From Pseudorhodoplanes sp. (GTDB lineage Bacteria; Pseudomonadota; Alphaproteobacteria; Rhizobiales; Xanthobacteraceae): a DNA stretch of 64,000 bases. Shown piece after piece: positions 9,088 through 19,346 of this stretch (positions within the stretch are counted from its first letter, which is position 1; each line of letters starts with the position of its first letter). A program made the translations under genes and the position numbers. The notes under the pieces are model-generated. The model saw only the letters and a program-made list of their open reading frames with translations. It was not told where the DNA came from and searched no databases. The stretch is from positions 1-64,000 of the forward strand of contig JABARS010000001.1 in NCBI GenBank assembly GCA_019187085.1. Reading direction: 5' to 3'.

Positions 9088-10134
9088 TCAGCCGCGGCGG
9101 CTGAGCGGGGGCGGCGGCGCATAGGTCGGCGGCGCATATTGCGGCTGGGTATAGACCGGCGGCGGCGGCGGCGCGTATTGCGGCTGCGTATAGACCGGAG
9201 GCGGCGGCGGCGCATATTGCGGCTGCGTATAAACCGGCGGAGGCGGAGGCGGCGCGACATAGGTCTGCTGCGGAACCGCGAGCGTCGGCGCGGGCTGCGC
9301 GTAAACCGGCCGCGGCGCATAGCCGACGGTGCGCTGCGGCGTGCCGTCGTCGCAGCACAGCCAGCGCAGGCCGAGCTTGAAGTCGTGCGAGACGACGTCC
9401 TTGAAGATCATCGGATTGTTGACGCTGTTGCTGCCGTCGAGATTGATGAGATCGCCGGACTGTGCGTCGCCGAGATTGAGATAGCGGTAGCCGAGCTCCA
9501 CCGTGAAATTCCTGCTGACATTGTAGGCAAGGCCGGCATGCAGCGCCCAGGCGAAGTTGGTCTCGGTGTTGTCCTTCGCGTAGCCGCCGCCGCCCGCGAT
9601 GATGTTGTTGTCGCGGAAGTTGCTGATTGTGATGTTGGTGAAGCCGACGCCGGCGCCGATAAACGGCGTGATGCACCACCAGGTGCCGAGATCGACATAG
9701 GCGTTGGCGAGGAACAGCCATTCCGACTTGGAGCCGGTGTAATCGTTGGTCCGCTGGCCGCCATCGTTATAGTGGTCGAGGCCGGTGAAGCGCGTCTTGC
9801 CGCGATATTCGCCGGTCACGTCGAAGCGCAGCCAGTCGTTGTACTGGTAGCCGACGCCGAGACCGACCATGAGGCCGGAATCGAAAGCGGGCTCGTCGAG
9901 GAAGCCGAAACCGGACGCGGTCGCGAACGACACGTTCTCGAAGCTCTTGACCTCCTGGTTGGTCATGCCGATGTCGCCGCGCAGATACCAGCCTTCGAAC
10001 TGGTTCACGATCACCGGCGCAGGCTGATAGACGATCTGCGGCTGCAGTTGCGGCATGTCGGCGGCCAACGCCTGTCCGCCGCACACGATCGCGGCGGTCG
10101 CGCCTGCGGCAAAAGCCTTCCTTACGCTGCTCAT
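9088..10134 (-). CDS. Outer-membrane beta-barrel protein with proline-rich tail
   Basis: This 348-residue exported protein has a signal peptide (about 1-25, ending GGQALAAD). A barrel of about 245 residues follows; it opens with the same GWYLRGDIG segment as the 6936-7649 protein and closes near HDFKLGLRWLCC. Unlike its relative it continues for about 75 residues in a Pro/Tyr/Gln-rich tail with three PPPPPVYTQPQYA repeats. A normal barrel ends at its last strand, so the tail probably lies in the periplasm or at the surface. CtrA boxes stand 59-90 bp upstream, and a terminator follows the gene. Confidence 0.88.
   Translation of the reverse strand: MSSVRKAFAAGATAAIVCGGQALAADMPQLQPQIVYQPAPVIVNQFEGWYLRGDIGMTNQEVKSFENVSFATASGFGFLDEPAFDSGLMVGLGVGYQYNDWLRFDVTGEYRGKTRFTGLDHYNDGGQRTNDYTGSKSEWLFLANAYVDLGTWWCITPFIGAGVGFTNITISNFRDNNIIAGGGGYAKDNTETNFAWALHAGLAYNVSRNFTVELGYRYLNLGDAQSGDLINLDGSNSVNNPMIFKDVVSHDFKLGLRWLCCDDGTPQRTVGYAPRPVYAQPAPTLAVPQQTYVAPPPPPPVYTQPQYAPPPPPVYTQPQYAPPPPPVYTQPQYAPPTYAPPPPLSRRG
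9133..9249. repeat. 39-bp coding tandem repeat, three copies
   Basis: Three 39-bp units begin near 9133, 9172 and 9211 and encode 13-residue repeats of the type PPPPPVYTQPQYA in the tail of the barrel protein. The length keeps the frame, so copy number can change without breaking the gene. Confidence 0.9.
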
Positions 10135-10192
10135 GACTGTCCTCTTGCGGCTTCACGGCCGGGGTTCGAGGACGCACGATGCCAGTCAAACG

Positions 10193-10224
10193 TTAAGCGG
10201 CGCTTAACCCTAATTCTTAACCAT
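10193..10224 (+). promoter_or_regulatory. CtrA-type full site plus half-site
   Basis: A full site TTAAGCGGCGCTTAAC (10193-10208, TTAA-N7-TTAAC) is followed by a half-site TTAACCAT (10217-10224). They lie 59-90 bp upstream of the barrel gene start at 10134, the same arrangement as before the other barrel gene at 7649. Confidence 0.72.
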
Positions 10225-10260
10225 GATTTTTAATGATCGCTCGCGCGGCCGCCTGCGCGC

Positions 10261-10295
10261 AAAACAAAACACCCGCCGGACCTGAAGCCGGCGGG
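10261..10295 (-). terminator. Rho-independent terminator of bfr
   Basis: The 8-bp stem CCCGCCGG / CCGGCGGG (10272-10279 and 10288-10295) has an 8-nt loop and is followed on the minus strand by TGTTTTGTTTTG. It lies 84 bp past the bacterioferritin stop. Confidence 0.8.
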
Positions 10296-10378
10296 CGTCG
10301 AAAGTGCGCGGTATCGCAGATATCGGAAATTAAGAGTCTGTTCACGAATGCGGCAGGCGGCGAAAGCCGCGCGCGCAC

Positions 10379-10867
10379 TCAGTCGCTGTCGTCGTCGAGC
10401 TTGCCGATATGGTGCTGCGAATAAAGCTCGACGCCGAGCTTTGCGACGAGATCGAGCTGGGTCTCGAGGAAATCGATATGGCCTTCCTCGTCGGTCATCA
10501 GTTCCTCGAACAGATCGCGGCTCGGATAATCCTTGACCGAATGGCAATAGGTCGCGGCCTCCTGGTAGAGGTTGCGCGCGTCGTGCTCGGCGGCCAGATC
10601 GCTCTCCAGCACCTCCTTGACGGTCTGCCCGATGCGCAGCGGATCGAGCACCTGCAGATTGGGGAAGCCGTCCAGGAACAGGATGCGCTCCACGAACTTG
10701 TCGGCGTGCTGCATCTCCTCGATCGATTCGGCGCGCCATTTCTTGGCCAGCGCCTTGAAGCCCCAATTGTCCAGCATGCGATAATGCAGCCAGTACTGGT
10801 TGATCGCCGTCAGTTCGCTGCGCAATCCGCGGTTCAGGTATTCTATGACCTTCGGGTCGCCTTTCAT
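10379..10867 (-). CDS. bfr: Bacterioferritin
   Basis: This 162-residue iron-storage subunit oxidises Fe2+ and stores it as ferric mineral in a 24-mer shell. All ferroxidase ligands fall at the classic numbers: Glu18, Glu51, His54, Glu94, Glu127 and His130. The haem-binding Met52 is present, so this is a true haem bacterioferritin rather than a Dps or plain ferritin. The start [15 protein letters not shown] is the family N-terminus. The ferredoxin gene bfd lies 125 bp upstream on the same strand, the usual partner for releasing stored iron. A terminator follows. Confidence 0.97.
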   Translation of the reverse strand: MKGDPKVIEYLNRGLRSELTAINQYWLHYRMLDNWGFKALAKKWRAESIEEMQHADKFVERILFLDGFPNLQVLDPLRIGQTVKEVLESDLAAEHDARNLYQEAATYCHSVKDYPSRDLFEELMTDEEGHIDFLETQLDLVAKLGVELYSQHHIGKLDDDSD

Positions 10868-10992
10868 GAGCGCACGCTCCTGTTCTGGCCGGCCGAACCG
10901 GACCGCCGCTTGATTAGAACAGATGTAAAGAAGGGGACCGCGTTCCGCAACCCTCGGAAAGTTGCGCTTGCGCGCCGTTTCTGCGCGGCGTT

Positions 10993-11250
10993 TCAGGTCT
11001 GCGGGCGCGCGCCGCAGGGCAGGCCGTCGCCGCAGGGTTCCGCATCGCTGCTGACCATGCAGCCGCCGCCGGCGGAACAGGAGGAGCCGAGCGCCTCGTC
11101 CATGATCTTGCGGATGGTGCGGACGCAGCGGCCGCATTGCGGGCTGCAGCCAAGGCAGCCATAGACCTGACCGGCCGTGCGCGGGGCGGCGTTGCAGCAG
11201 GCCGTACGCACATCAGTGTCGCTGAGAACGTTGCAGGAGCAGACGATCAT
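10993..11250 (-). CDS. bfd: Bacterioferritin-associated ferredoxin
   Basis: This 85-residue BFD-like [2Fe-2S] protein should pass electrons to the bacterioferritin haem to mobilise iron. The cluster cysteines are Cys4 and Cys6 (VCSCNV) with a second pair in [11 protein letters not shown] (around 35-42). The last 30 residues extend beyond the usual BFD fold and hold four more cysteines (58, 64, 73, 79) among Gly and Ser, which is unusual. The ATG at 11250 is the family start. The roughly 140 bp upstream are AT-rich with small palindromes (CTATCGATAG at 11278-11287) but show no clear Irr or Fur box. Confidence 0.9.
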   Translation of the reverse strand: MIVCSCNVLSDTDVRTACCNAAPRTAGQVYGCLGCSPQCGRCVRTIRKIMDEALGSSCSAGGGCMVSSDAEPCGDGLPCGARPQT

Positions 11251-11388
11251 GGCCGCACGATTGGTTGCTTGTCGCAACTATCGATAGCCGCCTTTGCCGC
11301 CGTCCGCAGCAGGAAAAAGCGATATTTATACGTAATCTAATCTGCTTGCTGCATTGCAATAAATACGCCGGCGGAAGGCCCGGGACCC

Positions 11389-12732
<1,344 letters not shown>

Positions 12733-12834
12733 CACACAAACCCCCGCCCCGGCGGCAGACCGATCCTACCGGCATTCTAGCCGGGCGAACTTCAAGAAAT
12801 GTGAGCGATGCTGCCGGGCCGTGAGGGATTGGTT

Positions 12835-12868
12835 AAAGCAAAACCGCCGGCCTGGTGGCCGGCGGTTT
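12835..12868 (-). terminator. Rho-independent terminator
   Basis: The perfect 12-bp stem AAACCGCCGGCC / GGCCGGCGGTTT (12841-12868) has a TGGT loop and runs into TTTTGCTTT on the minus strand. It follows the 12895-13083 small gene and separates it from glmM. Confidence 0.88.
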
Positions 12869-12894
12869 ATAGGTTGCCCGAACGCTTTCGTCCA

Positions 12895-14368
<1,474 letters not shown>

Positions 14369-14403
14369 CCGTTTCGACAGCGAAAATCCGGGGAATGGCG
14401 ACC

Positions 14404-14432
14404 GCCGCGGGGGCAACCCCCGCGGCTTTTTT
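14404..14432 (+). terminator. Strong rho-independent terminator
   Basis: The perfect 10-bp stem GCCGCGGGGG / CCCCCGCGGC has a CAA loop and is followed at once by six T residues. It ends the alpha-hydroxy-acid oxidase transcript. Confidence 0.95.
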
Positions 14433-14466
14433 GCGGCGCACAGCGACGGCCCACCGTTCTGAAAAG

Positions 14467-14495
14467 ATTGTTATGGTGTGTAACAATGCTATAAA
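14467..14495 (+). promoter_or_regulatory. Promoter with overlapping inverted-repeat operator
   Basis: A perfect inverted repeat ATTGTTA-N7-TAACAAT (14467-14487) overlaps a likely -35 (TTGTTA, 14468-14473). A -10-like TATAAA (14490-14495) follows after 16 bp. It lies 35 bp before the solute-binding protein ATG. Its position suggests a repressor site; the regulator is unknown. Confidence 0.6.
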
Positions 14496-14529
14496 GGACG
14501 TGAGAAGAACCAGAAACCGGAGGAAGCCC

Positions 14530-15735
14530 ATGCAATCCAGACTGCTTTATGTTGCCTTGCTCGCGGCGGCGCTGATGCCGGCTGCGGCGCAGGCGCAGGT
14601 CAAGACCAAGATCGGCGTTCTCAACGACCAGTCCGGCGTCTATGCCGACGATCAGGGCGTCGGCTCGGTGATCGCCGCCCAGCTCGCGGTCGACGATTAC
14701 GCCAAGAAGCTCGGCGTCGATGCCGAGGTCGTGTCCGGAGATCACCAGAACAAGGTGGACATCGGCACCGGCATGGCGCGGCGCTGGTTCGAGAATGAAG
14801 GCATCGATGTCGTGATGGACGTGCCGAACTCCGCCATCGCGCTCGGCGTCGCGACCATCGCGAAGGACCTCAACAAGATCCTGATTGGATCGGGAGCAGG
14901 CACCGCCACGCTCACCGGCACGGCCTGCACGCCGAACACCGTGCACTGGACCTACGACACCTGGGAGCTCGGCCACTCGATCGCGCGCGCGGTCTATCAG
15001 CGCGGCGGCAAGAAATGGTTCTTCATCACCGCCGACTATGTGTTCGGCAAGGACCTCGAAGCCAACGCTTCCGAAGAGGTGAAGGCGCTCGGCGGCGAAG
15101 TGGTCGGCTTCGTGCGCGCTCCGCTCGGCACCTCGGACTATTCCTCGTTCCTGGTGCAGGCGCAGGCCGCCAAACCCGACGTGATCGCGCTCGCGGTGGC
15201 CGGCGGCGACCTCACCAACGCGATCAAGCAGGCCGCGGAATTCGGCATGACCGGCAAGTACAAGATGCCGAGCTTCGTGTTCAACCCCAATAACGCGCGC
15301 GCCGTCGGCCTGCAGACTGCGCAGGGCATTCTCGCCGTCAATCCCTGGTACTGGGACGCAAACGACGCCAACCGCGCCTTCTCCAAGCGCTATGCCGAGA
15401 AACATCCGCGCAAGATGATGCCCAACGACATGCAGGCCGGCATGTATTCGGCGACCGTGCACTATCTGAAGGCGGTCGCCGCGCTCAAGAGCGCCAAGGA
15501 CGGACGCGCCGTCGTCGCCAAGATGAAGGAGCTGCCGACCGACGACCCGCTGTTCGGCAAGGGCACGATCCGCGTCGACGGCCGCAAGATCCATCCGGTG
15601 ACGCTGTTCGAAGTGAAGAAGCCCTCCGAGTCCAAGAGCGAGTGGGACAACTTCAAGGCGCTCGCGCAGGTGCCGGGCGACCAGGCCTTCCGCCCGCTCA
15701 AGGCCGGCGGCTGTCCGCTGGTGAAGACGCAGTAG
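14530..15735 (+). CDS. LIV-type ABC transporter solute-binding protein (solitary)
   Basis: This 401-residue periplasmic binding protein has a signal peptide (1-22, ending AAAQAQ) and the type-1 two-lobed binding fold of the branched-chain/hydrophobic amino-acid transporter family (KIGVLNDQSGVYADDQG near the N-terminus). A good GGAGGAA ribosome-binding site precedes the ATG. No permease or ATPase gene lies beside it, so it must work with a transporter encoded elsewhere. One candidate in this window is the set at 38841-42218, which lacks a binding protein. Binders of this subgroup often take aromatic acids or amides, but the ligand is not readable. Confidence 0.92.
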   Translation: MQSRLLYVALLAAALMPAAAQAQVKTKIGVLNDQSGVYADDQGVGSVIAAQLAVDDYAKKLGVDAEVVSGDHQNKVDIGTGMARRWFENEGIDVVMDVPNSAIALGVATIAKDLNKILIGSGAGTATLTGTACTPNTVHWTYDTWELGHSIARAVYQRGGKKWFFITADYVFGKDLEANASEEVKALGGEVVGFVRAPLGTSDYSSFLVQAQAAKPDVIALAVAGGDLTNAIKQAAEFGMTGKYKMPSFVFNPNNARAVGLQTAQGILAVNPWYWDANDANRAFSKRYAEKHPRKMMPNDMQAGMYSATVHYLKAVAALKSAKDGRAVVAKMKELPTDDPLFGKGTIRVDGRKIHPVTLFEVKKPSESKSEWDNFKALAQVPGDQAFRPLKAGGCPLVKTQ

Positions 15736-15752
15736 AGACGCCACGCCACGTC

Positions 15753-15917
15753 GTCCCGGCCGGGCGCGCAGCGCACGCGCCGGGACCGCGGGCCGCAAGC
15801 CGGCCCCACCTCATCCCGGCCCTTCGTGAAAGCGAAGGCGCCGGGATCGTTTTCAAATGCCGCGTGCCGACTGCAATCCGGACAGCGGTCCCGGCTCTCG
15901 CTTCGCTCGCCCGGGAT
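15753..15917. repeat. Palindromic repeat cluster, family 2
   Basis: Three palindromes share GTCCCGGC / GCCGGGAC-like or ATCCCGGC / GCCGGGAT arms (15753-15786, 15813-15847, 15888-15917), and a half-copy (GCCCGGGATGAC) lies near 15983. Together with the family-1 pair that follows, they fill most of the 508-bp gap (15736-16243), which shows no gene. Confidence 0.8.
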
Positions 15918-16003
15918 GACGGTCGGCGCGGCACGGAGGAGGACAATCCAGGTCTGCGGCGCACCGCTTCGCGCTGCGTCGCGCCCGGGATGACGCCTCT
16001 CCC

Positions 16004-16111
16004 GGCCTCATGGTGAGGAGCGCTGCACAGCGGTGCGTCTCGAACCATGAGGCCCGGCACCAGCCGCCGACATCCTTCGAGACGCGGGCTTCGCCCGCTC
16101 CTCAGGATGAG
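16004..16111. repeat. Paired palindromic repeat, family 1
   Basis: Unit 1 (16004-16054) has perfect 11-bp outer arms GGCCTCATGGT / ACCATGAGGCC. Unit 2 (16071-16111) has arms CATCCTTCGAGACG / CTCCTCAGGATG around a GCGGGCTTCGCCCGC hairpin. This is the same family as at 5411, 25911 and 27021. Confidence 0.85.
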
Positions 16112-16148
16112 GCGGATGGAGGTTTGCGTCCGGCCTTGCGCCTGCGGC

Positions 16149-16163
16149 TTTACAAAACTTTAC
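16149..16163 (-). promoter_or_regulatory. CpxR-type binding box
   Basis: Read on the minus strand, GTAAAGTTTTGTAAA is an exact GTAAA-N5-GTAAA, the CpxR recognition pattern of E. coli. It lies 81 bp upstream of an operon encoding a Spy-like chaperone, an OmpR-type regulator and a sensor kinase. The motif and its position strongly suggest autoregulation; binding itself is an inference. Confidence 0.65.
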
Positions 16164-16243
16164 ATTCGCGAGAAGCGCGCGAAACGCCCCTCTCCCAGAT
16201 TGCCGGGATGGCCGATGGCCATCCCCGATCACAGGAGAGAGAC

Positions 16244-16813
16244 ATGACCGAACAATCCAACCCGCAGAACGGCGAGCGCATTCCGGGATACCCGGTGCCG
16301 CCGGCCGCCCGCCCGCGCCGCGCCTGGCTCCTCGTCGCCGTCGCGGTCGTCGCCGCGCTGACCGGCGCCGCCACCACCAAGGCGGTGAGCGGACCGCTCA
16401 GCTTCGGCCACGGCTGGCATCACGGCTTCCGCGGCCCGATGAGCGCCGAGCGCATCGAGGATCGCGCCGACCGCATGGTGCGCCACCTCGCCATCGAGAT
16501 CGATGCCAGCGCCGAGCAGCAGGACAAGCTGCGCGCGGTGATGAAGGCGGCCGTGCGCGACGTGCTGCCCGCGCGCGAGAAGGCGCAGGCCGCACGCCAG
16601 CAGGCGCGCGCGCTCCTGACCCAGCCGACCATCGACCGCGCCGCAGTCGAGAAGCTGCGCAGCGAGCAGATCGCGCTCGCCGACAGCGTCAGCAAGCGCA
16701 TGGCGCAGGCGCTGGTGGACGCCGCCGAAATCCTCACCCCCGACCAGCGCAAGAAGCTCGACGAGCACTTTCCTCCGTTCGGGGGCTACATGCGCGGCGG
16801 ACGGCGTGGTTAG
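16244..16813 (+). CDS. Spy/CpxP-family periplasmic protein
   Basis: This 189-residue protein has one N-terminal hydrophobic segment (about residues 25-45, RRAWLLVAVAVVAALTGAA), either a signal peptide or an anchor. A Gly/His-rich linker (GHGWHHGFRG) follows, then a helical domain. ILTPDQRKKLDEHF near the C-terminus is the LTxxQ motif of Spy/CpxP proteins, which act as ATP-independent chaperones and as inhibitors of Cpx-type kinases. The response-regulator gene starts 8 bp after its stop. The His-rich patch could bind metal. It is the first gene of a three-gene stress operon behind a CpxR-type box. Confidence 0.85.
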   Translation: MTEQSNPQNGERIPGYPVPPAARPRRAWLLVAVAVVAALTGAATTKAVSGPLSFGHGWHHGFRGPMSAERIEDRADRMVRHLAIEIDASAEQQDKLRAVMKAAVRDVLPAREKAQAARQQARALLTQPTIDRAAVEKLRSEQIALADSVSKRMAQALVDAAEILTPDQRKKLDEHFPPFGGYMRGGRRG

Positions 16814-16821
16814 ATCGGCCC

Positions 16822-17508
16822 GTGGCCGACCGCGTGCTCCTGATTGAAGACGACAGGCGTCTCGCCGAGATGGTGAAAAGCTATCTCGGCGAGGCGGGTT
16901 TTCGCGTGACGGTGGCCGGCAGCGGCGGCGAAGGCATCGCGCTGCACCGGCGCGAGGCGTTCGACGCGCTGATCCTCGATCTGATGCTGCCCGACATGGA
17001 TGGCCTCGACGTCTGCCGCGACATCCGCACCCGCTCGGCGACGCCGATCCTGATGCTGACCGCGCGCGGCGACGCCATGGACCGCGTGGTCGGGCTGGAG
17101 ATCGGGGCCGACGATTATCTGCCCAAGCCGTTCGAGCCGCGCGAACTGCTCGCCCGGCTCAAGGCGATCCTGCGGCGCGGCCGCATCGAGACCAGGCCGG
17201 AAACGCTGACCTTCGGACGGCTGGAAATCGATCCGGGCGCGCGCCGCGTGCGGCTCGACGGCAGGGATTGCGCGCTCACCGATTACCAGTTCGCGCTCCT
17301 GCTCACGCTCGCGCGCCATCCCGGCCGCGTGCTCTCGCGCGAGACCATCATGGACCTGACGCGGAGCGAGCGGCTGGAAGCCTTCGACCGCTCGATCGAC
17401 GTGCATATTTCGCGCATCCGCGCCGCGATCGAGGACGATCCGAAAAAGCCGCAGCGCGTGCTGACCGTCCGCGGGGCGGGCTATGTGTTCGCACGAACGC
17501 AGGACTGA
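16822..17508 (+). CDS. OmpR/CpxR-family response regulator
   Basis: This 228-residue transcription factor starts with GTG. The receiver domain (1-120) has the phosphorylatable Asp53 (LILDLMLPDMDG), acidic residues near 10-11 and the conserved Lys102 (YLPKPFEP). The C-terminal winged-helix DNA-binding domain (about 130-226) includes LTDYQFALLLTLARHPG and ends RGAGYVFA, typical of the OmpR class. It lies between the Spy-like gene and the kinase gene on the same strand, so the three probably form one unit answering envelope stress, with the upstream GTAAA-N5-GTAAA box as its likely target. Confidence 0.93.
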   Translation: MADRVLLIEDDRRLAEMVKSYLGEAGFRVTVAGSGGEGIALHRREAFDALILDLMLPDMDGLDVCRDIRTRSATPILMLTARGDAMDRVVGLEIGADDYLPKPFEPRELLARLKAILRRGRIETRPETLTFGRLEIDPGARRVRLDGRDCALTDYQFALLLTLARHPGRVLSRETIMDLTRSERLEAFDRSIDVHISRIRAAIEDDPKKPQRVLTVRGAGYVFARTQD

Positions 17509-17525
17509 GCGGCGGACCGCGAAGC

Positions 17526-18779
17526 ATGAAGCGCCTCTACCAGAAAATCTACCTGACCATCGTCGCGAGCCTGCTTCTGGTCGTGGCCGTGGCGGGCGGG
17601 CTGTGGCGCTTCGGCACGCAGGACGCGCCCTGGCAGCAGGGGCTGGAGATCGCCGGCGAACTCGTCGCCACCGCTTTGCCGCCGCCCCATGCGCCGCGTC
17701 CCATGCAGCAGGAGGCGCTGGAGCGGCTGTCGCGCCGGCTCGACGTCGACATGACATTATATGACCGCTCCCTGCGGCCGATCGCCAGCGTCGGCCGGCC
17801 GCTGCCGCCGCCGCGCGCGCGCCACGGCCCGGGCGGCTGGCTCTACGGCCCGCAGGGGCCGGCCTGGAGCCTGCCGCTGCCCGACGATCGCGTGATCGTC
17901 GTGCGCGCGCCGGTGCGCCATCGCAATCCGGTGATCGGGCTGGTGTTCTTTCTCGGCGCCATCGCACTGGTGATCGCGCTGTGCGCCTATCCGGTCGTGC
18001 GCGGGCTGACGCGAAGGCTCGAACGCCTGCAGACCGGCGTGGAGACGCTCGGGGCCGGCGATCTTTCGGCGCGGGTGAAGATCGGGGGCCGCGACGAGGT
18101 GGCGCGGCTCGCCGAAAGCTTCAACCGCGCGGCCGCGCGCATCGAGGACCTGGTCGGCGCGCATCGGCTGCTGCTCGCCAACGCCTCGCACGAACTGCGC
18201 ACGCCGCTGTCGCGGCTGCGGCTCGGCATCGAACTCTACGAGCAGACACGCGACGCCAAGTACAAGACCGAGATCGAGCGCGACATCGCCGAACTCGAAT
18301 CGATGGTCGAGGAAATCCTGCTGGCAAGCCGCCTCGAAGCGACGCGGCAATTGCAGAGCGTGGAGCCGGTCGATCTTCTGGCCACCGCCGCCGAGGAGGC
18401 GCGCCGCTACGACGACACCGAAGCGGGCGGACAGCCGGCGACGGCCGCCGGCGATCCGCGTCTTCTGCGCCGGCTGATCCGCAACCTGCTGGAGAACGCG
18501 CACCGGCACGGCAAGCCGCCGGTGCGTGTCGTCGTGCGCGAGGACGGCGCGCACGCGGTGGTCGAGGTGTCGGACGCCGGCGCAGGGATTCCCCTCACCG
18601 AGGCCGAACGCGTCTTCACCCCGTTCTACCGGCTGAGCAGCGAGACCGGCGGCGCGGGGCTCGGCCTTGCGCTGTGCCGGCAGATCGCGCGCCTGCACGG
18701 CGGCGACGTGACGCTCGTGGCGACCGACGGCGGGCGCACCTGTTTCCGCGTCGTGCTGCCACTCAAGGGACCGGGCTGA
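17526..18779 (+). CDS. Sensor histidine kinase (CpxA-like)
   Basis: This 417-residue inner-membrane kinase has transmembrane segments at about 10-28 and 136-158, with a roughly 105-residue periplasmic sensor region between them. A HAMP linker follows, then the phospho-acceptor His222 ([12 protein letters not shown]). The ATP-binding domain shows the N-box ([13 protein letters not shown]), G1 (DAGAGIP) and G2 (GGAGLGLAL) motifs. It sits 17 bp after the response-regulator gene and should phosphorylate that regulator. The neighbouring Spy-like periplasmic protein may restrain it, as CpxP does CpxA in enterics; that is an inference. Confidence 0.93.
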   Translation: MKRLYQKIYLTIVASLLLVVAVAGGLWRFGTQDAPWQQGLEIAGELVATALPPPHAPRPMQQEALERLSRRLDVDMTLYDRSLRPIASVGRPLPPPRARHGPGGWLYGPQGPAWSLPLPDDRVIVVRAPVRHRNPVIGLVFFLGAIALVIALCAYPVVRGLTRRLERLQTGVETLGAGDLSARVKIGGRDEVARLAESFNRAAARIEDLVGAHRLLLANASHELRTPLSRLRLGIELYEQTRDAKYKTEIERDIAELESMVEEILLASRLEATRQLQSVEPVDLLATAAEEARRYDDTEAGGQPATAAGDPRLLRRLIRNLLENAHRHGKPPVRVVVREDGAHAVVEVSDAGAGIPLTEAERVFTPFYRLSSETGGAGLGLALCRQIARLHGGDVTLVATDGGRTCFRVVLPLKGPG

Positions 18780-18861
18780 GCGCGGGCAGCGCCGGGATTG
18801 TCTTTTGCCGCGCGCTCGCGTCACATGGGCGCATCGCCAACGCCCGCCGAGCAATCCCCGC

Positions 18862-19305
18862 ATGAGTTCGCGCCCCGCGCCGCTGCCGCGCACCGCCTTC
18901 CGCCATTTCCGCGCCATCCCGACGCGCTGGATGGACAACGACGTCTACGGCCACGTCAACAACGTGACCTATTATTCGTATTTCGACACGATCGTGAACG
19001 CCTTCCTGATCGAGCAGGGCGCGCTCGATATCGTGCAAAGCCCGGTGATCGGTCTCGTGGTCGAGACGCAATGCAATTATTTCAGGCCGCTGAGCTTTCC
19101 CGAGACGCTCGACGGCGGCCTGCGGGTGACGCGGCAGGGCACGAGCAGCGTGCGCTACGAGATCGGCATTTTCCGCGCCGGCGAAGAGAGCGCGAGCGCG
19201 CAGGGCCATTTCGTGCACGTCTATGTCGAACGCGCGAGCGGGCGGCCGGCGCCGCTGCCGGAGGCGCTCAGGCGGGCGCTGGCGCAGCTTGCAACTGCGA
19301 ACTGA
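18862..19305 (+). CDS. Acyl-CoA thioesterase (4HBT hot-dog fold)
   Basis: This 147-residue protein has the 4-hydroxybenzoyl-CoA thioesterase signature [20 protein letters not shown] near residues 22-42, with the catalytic Asp in MDNDVYGH. Such enzymes hydrolyse acyl-CoAs in the cytoplasm; chain-length preference cannot be read. The start at 18862 ([16 protein letters not shown]) fits the family, because the longer frame adds only Arg/Pro-rich noise. It follows the kinase gene by 82 bp and precedes the DUF3422 gene by 41 bp, so it may share a transcript with the latter. Confidence 0.88.
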   Translation: MSSRPAPLPRTAFRHFRAIPTRWMDNDVYGHVNNVTYYSYFDTIVNAFLIEQGALDIVQSPVIGLVVETQCNYFRPLSFPETLDGGLRVTRQGTSSVRYEIGIFRAGEESASAQGHFVHVYVERASGRPAPLPEALRRALAQLATAN

Positions 19306-19346
19306 GCACCTTGCCAAAAGCGCGGCCGCGTGCGAGCGATTCCGCC

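Noticed and set aside
9133..9249. Regular 39-bp repeats considered as a CRISPR array
   Set aside because: There are no unique spacers; the repeats are contiguous, in frame, and encode the Pro-rich tail.
11264..11359. Small inverted repeats before bfd as an Irr or Fur box
   Set aside because: The repeats (GTTGC-N5-GCAAC, CTATCGATAG, TTGC-N6-GCAA) do not match the iron-box consensus sequences I know.
15736..16243. Palindrome-rich gap considered as an insertion-sequence remnant or origin
   Set aside because: There is no transposase fragment, no target duplication and no DnaA-box cluster; dispersed palindromic repeats explain it.
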